Source: Bacillaceae bacterium UBA7792 (GTDB lineage: Bacteria; Bacillota; Bacilli; Bacillales; Cytobacillaceae). Taken from it: 9,531 nucleotides of DNA. This document shows, in pieces, positions 1 to 5,976 of the stretch (position 1 is the stretch's first letter; each line of letters opens with the position of its first letter). A program made the translations under genes and the position numbers. Below the pieces are notes generated by a model. The model did no database searches, was not told the DNA's origin, and saw nothing but the letters and a program-made list of their open reading frames with translations. The stretch lies in contig DLCS01000215.1 in the NCBI GenBank assembly GCA_002480735.1, positions 1-9,531 of the forward strand, in the 5' to 3' direction.

Positions 1-98
1 GCTTCCATGATATTGAAACGAAATATTATACGAAGGAATTGCATCAAGCTGCTTTTGTCCTTCCAAAGTTTGTTCAGGATTTAGTGAAAAAAGCTTGA
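1..98 (+). CDS. speE: Spermidine synthase, C-terminal end (partial)
   Basis: Only the last 31 residues are in the window, read in the frame whose first full codon is at 3 and whose TGA stop is at 96-98. The tail contains [16 protein letters not shown] and VQDLVKK, which resembles the C-terminus of Bacillus SpeE as I recall it. SpeE transfers an aminopropyl group from decarboxylated S-adenosylmethionine to putrescine. The 28-nt gap to speB with no terminator in between implies one transcript; this is the usual Bacillaceae speE-speB pair, with agmatinase supplying the putrescine. The catalytic part lies outside the window, so the identification rests on the tail and the neighbour. Confidence 0.85.
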   Translation, partial: FHDIETKYYTKELHQAAFVLPKFVQDLVKKA

Positions 99-126
99 AA
101 TTCCGTTAAAAATGGAGGAGAAATGA

Positions 127-999
127 ATGCGTTTTGACGAAGCTTATTCAGGAAATGTTTTTATAAAAAGTCATCCGAATTTTGAGGAAAGTACAGTCGT
201 ACTGTATGGGATGCCGATGGACTGGACGGTGAGCTATCGCCCTGGGTCTCGTTTTGGTCCTACTCGGATTCGTGAGGTTTCGATAGGCCTTGAAGAATAT
301 AGTCCTTATTTGGATCGTGAGCTGGAAGAGGTTAAGTACTTTGATGCTGGGGATATCCCACTTCCTTTTGGAAATGCGCAAAGAAGCTTAGACATGATTG
401 AAGAATTTGTCGATCAGGTGGTAGCTGCGGGGAAATTTCCTCTTGGGATGGGAGGAGAGCATCTCGTTTCCTGGCCAGTGATTAAAGCGATTTATAAAAA
501 GCACCCTGATCTTGCCATTATCCATATGGATGCCCATACCGATTTGCGTTCGGATTATGAAGGAGAGCCCCTTTCGCACTCGACGCCAATTCGAAAGGCA
601 GCAGAGCTTATCGGTCCGGAGAACGTTTTTTCCTTTGGCATTCGTTCTGGCATGAAGGAAGAGTTTGAATGGGCCAAGGAAGTTGGTATGCATATATCAA
701 AATTTGATGTCCACAAGCCGCTAATGGAAATTCTTCCAAAGCTTTCAGGACGTTCTGTTTATGTTACGATAGATATTGATGTATTAGACCCGGCCCATGC
801 ACCAGGAACAGGGACGGTGGATGCGGGCGGAATTACCTCGAGGGAGCTGCTTGCTTCGATCCATGAGATTGCACGCTCGAATGTTAAGGTGGTTGGGGCC
901 GATTTAGTAGAGGTGGCTCCAATTTATGACCCTTCTGAACAAACGGCGAATACAGCCAGCAAGCTCATTCGCGAAATGATTCTGGGATTTGTGAAGTAA
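127..999 (+). CDS. speB: Agmatinase (agmatine ureohydrolase)
   Basis: Hydrolyses agmatine to putrescine and urea in the cytosol, the second step of the arginine decarboxylase route to polyamines. The 290-residue product has the usual length of Bacillus SpeB. It shows the full arginase/agmatinase metal site: GGEH (His112), MDAHTD (Asp135, His137, Asp139) and TIDIDVLDP (Asp216, Asp218), which together bind two Mn ions. The substrate-side segment HSTPIR starts at His151. GGAGGAG at 114-120 stands six bases before the ATG and fixes the start. It follows speE by 28 nt, so the two are probably co-transcribed, and a strong hairpin terminator ends the unit. Nothing is truncated or unusual. Another ureohydrolase specificity (such as formiminoglutamase) is unlikely because of the speE linkage. 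Confidence 0.95.
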   Translation: MRFDEAYSGNVFIKSHPNFEESTVVLYGMPMDWTVSYRPGSRFGPTRIREVSIGLEEYSPYLDRELEEVKYFDAGDIPLPFGNAQRSLDMIEEFVDQVVAAGKFPLGMGGEHLVSWPVIKAIYKKHPDLAIIHMDAHTDLRSDYEGEPLSHSTPIRKAAELIGPENVFSFGIRSGMKEEFEWAKEVGMHISKFDVHKPLMEILPKLSGRSVYVTIDIDVLDPAHAPGTGTVDAGGITSRELLASIHEIARSNVKVVGADLVEVAPIYDPSEQTANTASKLIREMILGFVK

Positions 1000-1010
1000 A
1001 GCTCTATTTC

Positions 1011-1045
1011 ATACAATCGGCCATTGTCCGGTTGTATTTTTTCTT
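1011..1045 (+). terminator. Rho-independent terminator after speB
   Basis: ATACAATCGG (1011-1020) pairs with CCGGTTGTAT (1028-1037) to give a 10-bp stem with one G-U pair and a 7-nt loop. TTTTTTCTT follows at 1037-1045. It begins 11 nt after the speB stop and should separate speE-speB from ywiB-argS. Confidence 0.85.
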
Positions 1046-1061
1046 AAGAAATTTTTATTAA
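1032..1061 (+). promoter_or_regulatory. Weak candidate promoter for ywiB-argS
   Basis: TTGTAT (1032-1037) and TATTAA (1056-1061) are separated by 18 bp and could act as -35 and -10 boxes, with a start near 1068. The -35 overlaps the 3' arm of the speB terminator. The boxes are only partial matches to the sigma-A consensus. The call rests mainly on the need for a promoter between the terminator and ywiB. Confidence 0.3.
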
Positions 1062-1144
1062 TGTCCACTGGAGATGGACATTTTCGGGGGAAAGTCCACG
1101 GGCGGTACCCGCTGGTCACTGACCGGAGGGAAGTGACAGGTACC
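1060..1144 (+). promoter_or_regulatory. Hairpin-rich leader before ywiB-argS, family not recognised
   Basis: The stretch between the speB terminator and ywiB is packed with perfect inverted repeats. Hairpin A is AATGTCCA (1060-1067) with TGGACATT (1075-1082). Hairpin B uses the same TGGAC (1075-1079) against GTCCA (1094-1098), continued by TTTTC with GGAAA around a GGG loop, so A and B exclude each other. Hairpin D is GTCACT (1115-1120) with AGTGAC (1132-1137), carrying GGAGGG in its loop. It can be enclosed by GGTACC (1104-1109) pairing with GGTACC (1139-1144). GCGG/CCGC (1102-1105, 1109-1112) is an alternative to that outer stem. No oligo-U follows, so it does not look like an attenuator terminator. 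I do not recognise a riboswitch class; control of ywiB-argS is inference. Confidence 0.45.
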
Positions 1145-1168
1145 AACAAAGGTAGCAACAATATAATC

Positions 1169-1174
1169 AGAGGA
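1169..1174 (+). promoter_or_regulatory. Likely ribosome binding site for ywiB
   Basis: AGAGGA lies 12 nt before the in-frame TTG at 1187. The spacing is longer than the usual 6-9 nt, but no upstream in-frame start has a suitably spaced Shine-Dalgarno sequence. Confidence 0.45.
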
Positions 1175-1186
1175 TGTGTAGCAGTT

Positions 1187-1630
1187 TTGGTACGTGCGGT
1201 TGAGCAGAAATCTGCTAAAATAAGAGTCAAGACGACCATTTGGAACGATGGGGAAAATGAGGCTTTTGAATTGACCACTTTTGGACGATACTATGAAAAA
1301 AATGAATCTATCTTTCTTCAGTATGAAGAAGTTATTGAAGAAGGAACGGTTAAGTCCATTGTAAAGGTCTCAAAAAAGGAAGCATTGATACTAAGAAGCG
1401 GCGCTGTTAATATGAGAATGGTCTTTGAAGAAGACAAAAAGCATGCAGGTCGATACGAAACACCTTTTGGTATAATGAGAATCGAGACAATGACGAAAAG
1501 ATTGGATCATCAAGTTGGTTCAAATACGGGGTCAATGGATATCTTATACGATTTACATATGCAGGGTGCGCTAGCAGGTACATACCATTTGGAAATCTCA
1601 TTTGAGGAGGAGAAAAATGAACATTGTTGA
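1187..1630 (+). CDS. ywiB: DUF1934 protein YwiB (calycin-like beta-barrel)
   Basis: Small cytosolic protein of unknown biochemical role. The family has a lipocalin-like beta-barrel fold and commonly sits just upstream of argS in Bacillaceae. From TTG 1187 the product is 147 residues, close to the roughly 142 of B. subtilis YwiB. It begins its similarity at [12 protein letters not shown] and carries the family signature [11 protein letters not shown] (about residues 70-80) and a YDLHM segment near residue 121. The frame stays open upstream to an ATG at 1061. That extension would be encoded by the hairpin-rich leader, has no Shine-Dalgarno sequence and looks unlike the family, so I reject it. 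GTG 1133 is also in frame, but its GGAGGG is only 2 nt away. The gene overlaps argS by 14 nt, so translation is probably coupled. The start is uncertain; the family is clear. Confidence 0.8.
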   Translation: MVRAVEQKSAKIRVKTTIWNDGENEAFELTTFGRYYEKNESIFLQYEEVIEEGTVKSIVKVSKKEALILRSGAVNMRMVFEEDKKHAGRYETPFGIMRIETMTKRLDHQVGSNTGSMDILYDLHMQGALAGTYHLEISFEEEKNEHC

Positions 1631-3287
1631 GGAAGTCCAAAGTAAGTTAAAAGAGGAAATCAAAGCAGCCGTTGTCAAGGCTGGTTTAGCAACAGAGGCA
1701 GAAATCCCGAACGTCATTTTGGAGGTGCCAAAGGAAAAATCACATGGAGATTATTCGACCAATATGGCTATGCAGCTTGCAAGAGTGGCGAAGAAGGCTC
1801 CGCGGATGATTGCAGAGGAGCTGATTCAAAGCTTTGATCAGACAAAGGCATCGATCAAAAAAATGGAGATTGCTGGACCTGGATTCATCAACTTTTATAT
1901 GGATAATAGCTATCTCACAAACCTGATTCCAACCATCCTTAAGACCGGAGAAAAATATGGGGAAACAACCGTTGGAAACAAGCAGAAAGTTCAGGTTGAG
2001 TTTGTCTCTGCCAATCCTACAGGCGATCTTCATCTAGGTCATGCCCGTGGTGCAGCCGTTGGTGATTCCTTATGCAATATATTAGCAAAGGCTGGCTATG
2101 ATGTATCCCGTGAATATTACATTAACGACGCCGGCAACCAAATTAATAATCTTGCTCTATCGGTGGAGGCTCGCTACTTCCAAGCACTCGGATTGGACAA
2201 GGAGATGCCGGAGGACGGCTATCATGGTGAGGATATTATTGGGATTGGGAAAGATCTAGCAGAAGAGTTCGGTGATAAGTATGTGAAGGTTGATGAAGCG
2301 GAGCGTTTTCAATTTTTCCGTGAGTATGGACTGAAGTATGAAATGGCAAAACTAAAGAAGGATTTAGAGGAATTCCGTGTGTCCTTTGATGTATGGTACT
2401 CTGAAACCTCTCTTTATCATAATGGAAAAATTGATGCAGCCCTTAAGTCTTTAAGGGATAATGGCTATATTTACGAGCAGGATGGGGCTACCTGGTTCAA
2501 ATCTACGGAGTTAGGGGACGATAAGGATCGGGTGCTCATCAAACAGGACGGCTCCTACACATACCTTACTCCAGATATTGCTTACCATAAGGACAAGCTT
2601 GAGCGGGGCTTTGAGAAGCTGATTAATATTTGGGGTGCGGACCATCACGGCTATATTCCACGGATGAAGGCAGCGATTCAAGCCCTCGGCTATGACAAGG
2701 ACGCATTAGAGGTTGAAATCATTCAGCTCGTCCATCTATACAAAAACGGTGAGAAAATGAAGATGAGCAAACGGACTGGAAAAGCTGTGACAATGCGGGA
2801 TCTCGTGGAGGAAGTAGGGTTAGATGCAACCCGTTATTTCTTTGCGATGAGAAGCGCGGATACCCATTTGGACTTCGACTTGGACTTGGCGGTGTCCCAA
2901 TCAAATGAAAATCCAGTCTATTATGCCCAATATGCCCATGCCCGAATATGCAGCATCCTGCGTCAAGGGGAGGAGCAAGGATTAACGGTTAACGAAAACA
3001 TTGACTTAGCACAAATCGAAGCTGAAAAAGAAATTGAAGTTCTGAAAAAGCTTGGCGAATTCCCGTTGGCTGTTGCAGAAGCGGCAGAAAAGCGCATGCC
3101 ACACCGAATTACAAATTATATTTTTGACTTAGCCTCTACTTTCCATAGCTTTTACAATGCAGAGAAGGTGTTGGATTCAGAGCATATAGAGCGGACAAAA
3201 GCACGCCTCGCTCTGATCAAGTCGGTACAAGTCACATTGAAAAACGCACTTTCTTTAATTGGAGTTTCAGCTCCTGAGAAAATGTAA
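1617..3287 (+). CDS. argS: Arginyl-tRNA synthetase
   Basis: Class I aminoacyl-tRNA synthetase that charges tRNA-Arg with arginine in an ATP-dependent, tRNA-dependent reaction. The 556-residue product equals the usual Bacillus length. The N-terminal tRNA D-loop-recognition (Add1) domain spans about residues 1-115. The nucleotide fold begins with [16 protein letters not shown], the HIGH-type motif HLGH at 139-142. The second signature KMSK is at 382-385, followed by [16 protein letters not shown]. The C-terminal helical DALR anticodon-binding domain runs from [14 protein letters not shown] to the end (PEKM). The ATG at 1617 is preferred over an in-frame ATG at 1602 because AGGAGG at 1605-1610 stands six bases before it. 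It lies inside the end of ywiB (14-nt overlap), which suggests translational coupling. No odd residues were seen. Confidence 0.97.
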   Translation: MNIVEEVQSKLKEEIKAAVVKAGLATEAEIPNVILEVPKEKSHGDYSTNMAMQLARVAKKAPRMIAEELIQSFDQTKASIKKMEIAGPGFINFYMDNSYLTNLIPTILKTGEKYGETTVGNKQKVQVEFVSANPTGDLHLGHARGAAVGDSLCNILAKAGYDVSREYYINDAGNQINNLALSVEARYFQALGLDKEMPEDGYHGEDIIGIGKDLAEEFGDKYVKVDEAERFQFFREYGLKYEMAKLKKDLEEFRVSFDVWYSETSLYHNGKIDAALKSLRDNGYIYEQDGATWFKSTELGDDKDRVLIKQDGSYTYLTPDIAYHKDKLERGFEKLINIWGADHHGYIPRMKAAIQALGYDKDALEVEIIQLVHLYKNGEKMKMSKRTGKAVTMRDLVEEVGLDATRYFFAMRSADTHLDFDLDLAVSQSNENPVYYAQYAHARICSILRQGEEQGLTVNENIDLAQIEAEKEIEVLKKLGEFPLAVAEAAEKRMPHRITNYIFDLASTFHSFYNAEKVLDSEHIERTKARLALIKSVQVTLKNALSLIGVSAPEKM

Positions 3288-3291
3288 CAGG

Positions 3292-3319
3292 AAACGGGTC
3301 TCCTCAAGAGACCCGTTTT
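3292..3319 (+). terminator. Terminator-like hairpin after argS
   Basis: AAACGGGTCTC (3292-3302) pairs perfectly with GAGACCCGTTT (3308-3318) around a CTCAA loop, 11 bp. Only TTTT follows the GC part, three of them inside the stem, before ATAG. The U-tract is therefore weak and termination may be partial, leaving some read-through into mnmH. Confidence 0.65.
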
Positions 3320-3346
3320 ATAGTCATCTATATCGGAGGAATACTC

Positions 3347-4417
3347 ATGAACTATGATCGGACAGTTGACGAGTTTATCAATCATAAGGAAATCTACATC
3401 CCAGTCGATGTAAGGTCTCCTATTGAGTATCAAGATAGCCATATTCCGAATGCTGTCAACGTTCCCCTTTTTACCGATGAGGAACGGGCTGAAATCGGGA
3501 CCATTTATAAGCAAAAAGGCCAGAAAGCAGCGAAGTGGAGAGCAATGGAAATTGTCTCGCCAAAGCTACCTAAGCTGCTTAATGAAATTAAAGAAATCGA
3601 GGAAACGGGGAAGAAGCCCCTTCTTTATTGCTGGAGAGGAGGACAGCGCAGTCAATCCATCTCCCACTTTGCGATGATGGCAGGGCTGCATATCCAACGT
3701 CTAGACGGGGGATATCGTGCATTTCGTGAATATGTGATTGATAAAATTCCAGATATGCTTCCTGAAAGGGCCATCGTCATCTACGGGTTAACCGGTACTG
3801 GTAAAACGGATATTTTACAGGTTCTTCAGGATAGGGGATATCCCGTATTAGACCTTGAGGGCTATGCCAATCATCGAGGCTCGGTATTTGGTGCCGTATC
3901 TGGACAGACCCCTCATAATCAAAAGACATTTGATGCCCTTCTTTTTGAGGCTTTGGAGAAAATCCAAGGCAGCCCTTATTTTTTCATGGAGGGAGAAAGC
4001 AGGAGGATTGGTCATGCTGTTCAGCCTCCAGAGCTATATGAGAAAAAGGAAAATGGGATTCATATCCATGTTGTTTCAACTCTTGAGTCAAGGGTCGAGA
4101 GAATTTATAAGCAATATGTAGATGATACGGATGCCTTCCAAGAACGAGTGAGAGATGCATTAAGCAGAATTATGAAGAGAATCAAACAACCGGAAATTCA
4201 GCAGAAATTGTTGGACTCCTTAGAACAAAGAAACTACAAAGAGATGATACGTCTCCTCATCATTCATTACTACGATCCTCGTTACGATAACAAAATTAAT
4301 GAAACATTGAACACGGCACTTGAAGTAGAGAATGATTCCTTAGAAGAGGCTGTCAACAAAATTGTAACCTTTGTAGAAAATCTTTATCCCTCAGCCCGAC
4401 ATGAAGTGACGAAATAA
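3347..4417 (+). CDS. mnmH: tRNA 2-selenouridine/geranyl-2-thiouridine synthase
   Basis: MnmH (SelU, YbbB) modifies the wobble 2-thiouridine of tRNA-Lys, -Glu and -Gln. It geranylates the sulfur with geranyl pyrophosphate and, when selenophosphate is available, replaces it with selenium. The 356-residue product has the expected two parts. An N-terminal rhodanese domain (about 5-130) holds the catalytic loop YCWRGGQRSQS with Cys95. A P-loop domain follows, with Walker A GLTGTGKT at 147-154 and the downstream family segment MEGESRRIG. CGGAGGA at 3334-3340 stands six bases before the ATG. The gap from argS is 59 nt, holds a weak terminator and shows no obvious promoter, so read-through from argS is possible. 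No selD is in view; B. subtilis carries this gene without selD, so geranylation may be the only activity. Confidence 0.93.
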   Translation: MNYDRTVDEFINHKEIYIPVDVRSPIEYQDSHIPNAVNVPLFTDEERAEIGTIYKQKGQKAAKWRAMEIVSPKLPKLLNEIKEIEETGKKPLLYCWRGGQRSQSISHFAMMAGLHIQRLDGGYRAFREYVIDKIPDMLPERAIVIYGLTGTGKTDILQVLQDRGYPVLDLEGYANHRGSVFGAVSGQTPHNQKTFDALLFEALEKIQGSPYFFMEGESRRIGHAVQPPELYEKKENGIHIHVVSTLESRVERIYKQYVDDTDAFQERVRDALSRIMKRIKQPEIQQKLLDSLEQRNYKEMIRLLIIHYYDPRYDNKINETLNTALEVENDSLEEAVNKIVTFVENLYPSARHEVTK

Positions 4418-4444
4418 AGAGCGGTCCATTACCGCCCTTTATTT
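4412..4444. terminator. Bidirectional terminator between mnmH and the cardiolipin synthase gene
   Basis: AAATAAAGAGCGGT (4412-4425) pairs with ACCGCCCTTTATTT (4431-4444) around CCATT, with a single A-C mismatch. A-rich and T-rich arms flank a GC core, so it can act on both strands. It lies between two converging genes and overlaps the mnmH stop codon. Confidence 0.75.
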
Positions 4445-4511
4445 GCTTTCCATTATGAAGGATCTGTTCCCATACCTTGCTGAACATGGAGCAAAAATGT
4501 ACATACAGCCA

Positions 4512-5714
4512 TCATAAAAAGTGGACAAATAATTTCGCAATCCATTCTTTTACTTTCGTAGAAAAACCTAATGAGTTTAAATCACTCAAACGAAGCTCCT
4601 GGGAATGCTGTATATCCTGTTTAAGAATTTCAAACACTTCGTTAAGCGTTTTTTTTTCATGAATAAAGCAATTGATTTCATGGTTTAAAAAAAGGCTTCG
4701 GTTATCAAAATTGGCTGTCCCTAAATCGCATACCTCCTCATCAATCATAAAAACCTTTGCATGATAGAAGCCCTTTTTATATTGATAAACCTTTGCGCCA
4801 CTCAAAAGGATTTGTCTAAGGTATGGAAAGGAGGCCTCTTTAACAAGTAAATGGTCTGAATGATAGGGGACAATCAAAGTGAGTGTGACCCCTCGACGGA
4901 GCGCAAGGATGAGATCATTCAGTAATTTTTTGCTTGGAATGAAATAAGGAGATCCAATGATAATCGATTTCTTTGCCTGATGAATGAGGTCAGAAAAGGT
5001 TTCTTCTAATAAGAAACCCTCAGTCGAAATGATTTTATGGCATACTTCCCCTTTCATAAGCTTAGGGAAATAAATCTCATTTTGAAGCAGATTTGTTTTT
5101 GAAGCTTCCGACCAATCAAGGAGAAACTGCCGCTGCAAATCCTCTACGCCTTCTCCCTTCAATTTCAGATGATAATCACGCCAAGGTGTGAGCTTTGGAT
5201 CTAAATCAATATACTCCTTGCCAACATTGTAGCCACCCATATACCCAATTTTTCCATCAATAACGGTAATTTTCCGATGATTCCGGGTTTGAGAAGTATA
5301 AAAGAAAGTCGGTGCTTTGGGAAGATTTGAAAATGAAAAATGAACGCCAGCATCCTTTAATTCCTTGATCTTGCTTCTCTTAATCTTCAAGCTTCCAGCC
5401 CAGTCGAGCAGCAATCGCACCTCAACCCCGTTTTTTGCTTTTTCCATGAGAATGTTGAGAAATTCCTGGCTGATGGGATCGTTCTTACAAATATAAAATA
5501 GGACATGGATATGCTTTTTGGCATTTCTAAATTCCTTAAACATATCCTTAAATAAGGCAGTCCCTTGCGTAAAGATCTCTAGATTGCTATGCCGGAACGG
5601 AAAGACATTGCTCTTGACGGTCAGTCGCTGCTTTTTTCTCCCCAATTTATAATCGAGGAACAAATAGATACTGAAGATGGAGATAGCAATTAAAATAGAA
5701 ACAATAATTTTCAG
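4512..5714 (-). CDS. ywjE: Cardiolipin synthase-like phospholipase D protein (YwjE family), probable CTG start
   Basis: Membrane enzyme expected to condense two phosphatidylglycerols, or to transfer a phosphatidyl group, to make cardiolipin. Two phospholipase D HKD motifs are present: HRKITVID (His146, Lys148, Asp153) and HAKVFMID (His318, Lys320, Asp325), the latter followed by GTANFDNRS. The first ordinary start in this frame is TTG at 5663, giving 383 residues, but it has no Shine-Dalgarno sequence. Upstream, the frame stays open to a TAG at 5720-5718. It encodes 17 more residues, LKIIVSILIAISIFSIY, which complete one N-terminal membrane helix like that of B. subtilis YwjE. The only plausible start there is CTG 5714-5712, with AAGGAG ten bases before it. 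The 400-residue product matches the family length of about 398. It converges on mnmH and diverges from fadF. Confidence 0.88.
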   Translation of the reverse strand: MKIIVSILIAISIFSIYLFLDYKLGRKKQRLTVKSNVFPFRHSNLEIFTQGTALFKDMFKEFRNAKKHIHVLFYICKNDPISQEFLNILMEKAKNGVEVRLLLDWAGSLKIKRSKIKELKDAGVHFSFSNLPKAPTFFYTSQTRNHRKITVIDGKIGYMGGYNVGKEYIDLDPKLTPWRDYHLKLKGEGVEDLQRQFLLDWSEASKTNLLQNEIYFPKLMKGEVCHKIISTEGFLLEETFSDLIHQAKKSIIIGSPYFIPSKKLLNDLILALRRGVTLTLIVPYHSDHLLVKEASFPYLRQILLSGAKVYQYKKGFYHAKVFMIDEEVCDLGTANFDNRSLFLNHEINCFIHEKKTLNEVFEILKQDIQHSQELRLSDLNSLGFSTKVKEWIAKLFVHFL

Positions 5715-5724
5715 ATGCTATCCA

Positions 5725-5730
5725 CTCCTT
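5725..5730 (-). promoter_or_regulatory. Ribosome binding site deciding the CTG start of ywjE
   Basis: On the minus strand AAGGAG (read 5730 to 5725) is followed by a 10-nt spacer and then CTG. No comparable site precedes the TTG at 5663. This site is the main sequence argument for the longer protein. Confidence 0.6.
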
Positions 5731-5854
5731 CACATAGGTCTTTTCTCGATCTTGATTGTACTTAGCCTATAAAGTATCAGGCTCTTTTATTGTTTCCATA
5801 AATAGAGCTTCTATAATCATTTTGGAAACCATGATCAAAATTAAAAGAAAAATA

Positions 5855-5882
5855 TTGACTGAATGCTCATTCATTATATAAT
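5855..5882 (+). promoter_or_regulatory. Sigma-A-type promoter of fadF
   Basis: TTGACT (5855-5860) and a perfect TATAAT (5877-5882) are separated by 16 bp, predicting transcription from about 5889 and an 88-nt leader. It sits inside the upstream extension of the fadF frame, which supports the downstream ATG as the true start. Confidence 0.75.
5856..5873. promoter_or_regulatory. Candidate FadR operator on the fadF promoter
   Basis: TGACTGAATGCTCATTCA matches the Bacillus FadR (YsiA) consensus TGAATGAMTANTCATTCA at 16 of 18 positions; the right half is perfect. It covers the -35 box and most of the spacer, so bound FadR would block RNA polymerase. In B. subtilis FadR represses the fadF-acdA-rpoE operon and is released by long-chain acyl-CoA, which fits the gene it precedes here. 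The consensus is recalled, not searched. Confidence 0.75.
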
Positions 5883-5899
5883 GGAGGTAGGTAAATTCA

Positions 5900-5926
5900 G
5901 AAAATTTCACTGTTTTGGAAATTTTC
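5900..5926 (+). repeat. 8-bp inverted repeat in the fadF leader
   Basis: GAAAATTT (5900-5907) and AAATTTTC (5919-5926) are perfect inverted arms around an 11-nt loop, about 11 nt after the predicted transcription start. As RNA the stem would be weak (AT-only except one pair). It could be a second protein-binding site. Function unknown. Confidence 0.4.
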
Positions 5927-5956
5927 AATCGCGGTCGAGAATACCAAAAAATAAAG

Positions 5957-5963
5957 AAAGGAG
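5957..5963 (+). promoter_or_regulatory. Ribosome binding site of fadF, long spacing
   Basis: AAAGGAG is followed by 13 nt before ATG 5977, longer than usual. No other ATG, GTG or TTG lies between them in frame, so it still supports the 5977 start. Confidence 0.5.
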
Positions 5964-5976
5964 CGTTATTTTCATA

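Noticed and set aside
1099..1112. T-box-like string GGGCGGTACC
   Set aside because: It differs from the T-box core GGGTGGTACC at the T that must pair with the tRNA end. There is no room for Stem I after the speB terminator, and no downstream terminator with a U-tract is present.
1162..1167. Perfect TATAAT before ywiB as a -10 box
   Set aside because: No -35 box lies 16-18 bp upstream; GTGACA (1133-1138) is 23 bp away. A start near 1174 would also remove the likely ribosome binding site.
1061..1186. N-terminal extension of ywiB from ATG 1061, or from GTG 1133
   Set aside because: ATG 1061 has no Shine-Dalgarno sequence, and the GGAGGG before GTG 1133 is only 2 nt away. The encoded residues do not resemble the DUF1934 family, and the stretch is full of RNA hairpins.
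4477..4662. Short plus-strand frame overlapping the ywjE 3' end
   Set aside because: It has no ribosome binding site, follows a terminator and is mostly antisense to ywjE coding sequence.
5792..5829. GTTTCCA...TGGAAAC inverted repeat in the ywjE-fadF spacer
   Set aside because: The 7-bp arms are separated by 24 nt, with no T-tract and no known operator match. Chance is likely in AT-rich DNA. I also found no convincing minus-strand promoter for ywjE in this spacer.
5863..5976. Longer fadF reading frame starting at 5863
   Set aside because: The start lies inside the FadR box and upstream of the -10 box. The 38 extra residues do not look like the FadF N-terminus, which begins with the hydrophobic MNGLLWINL.
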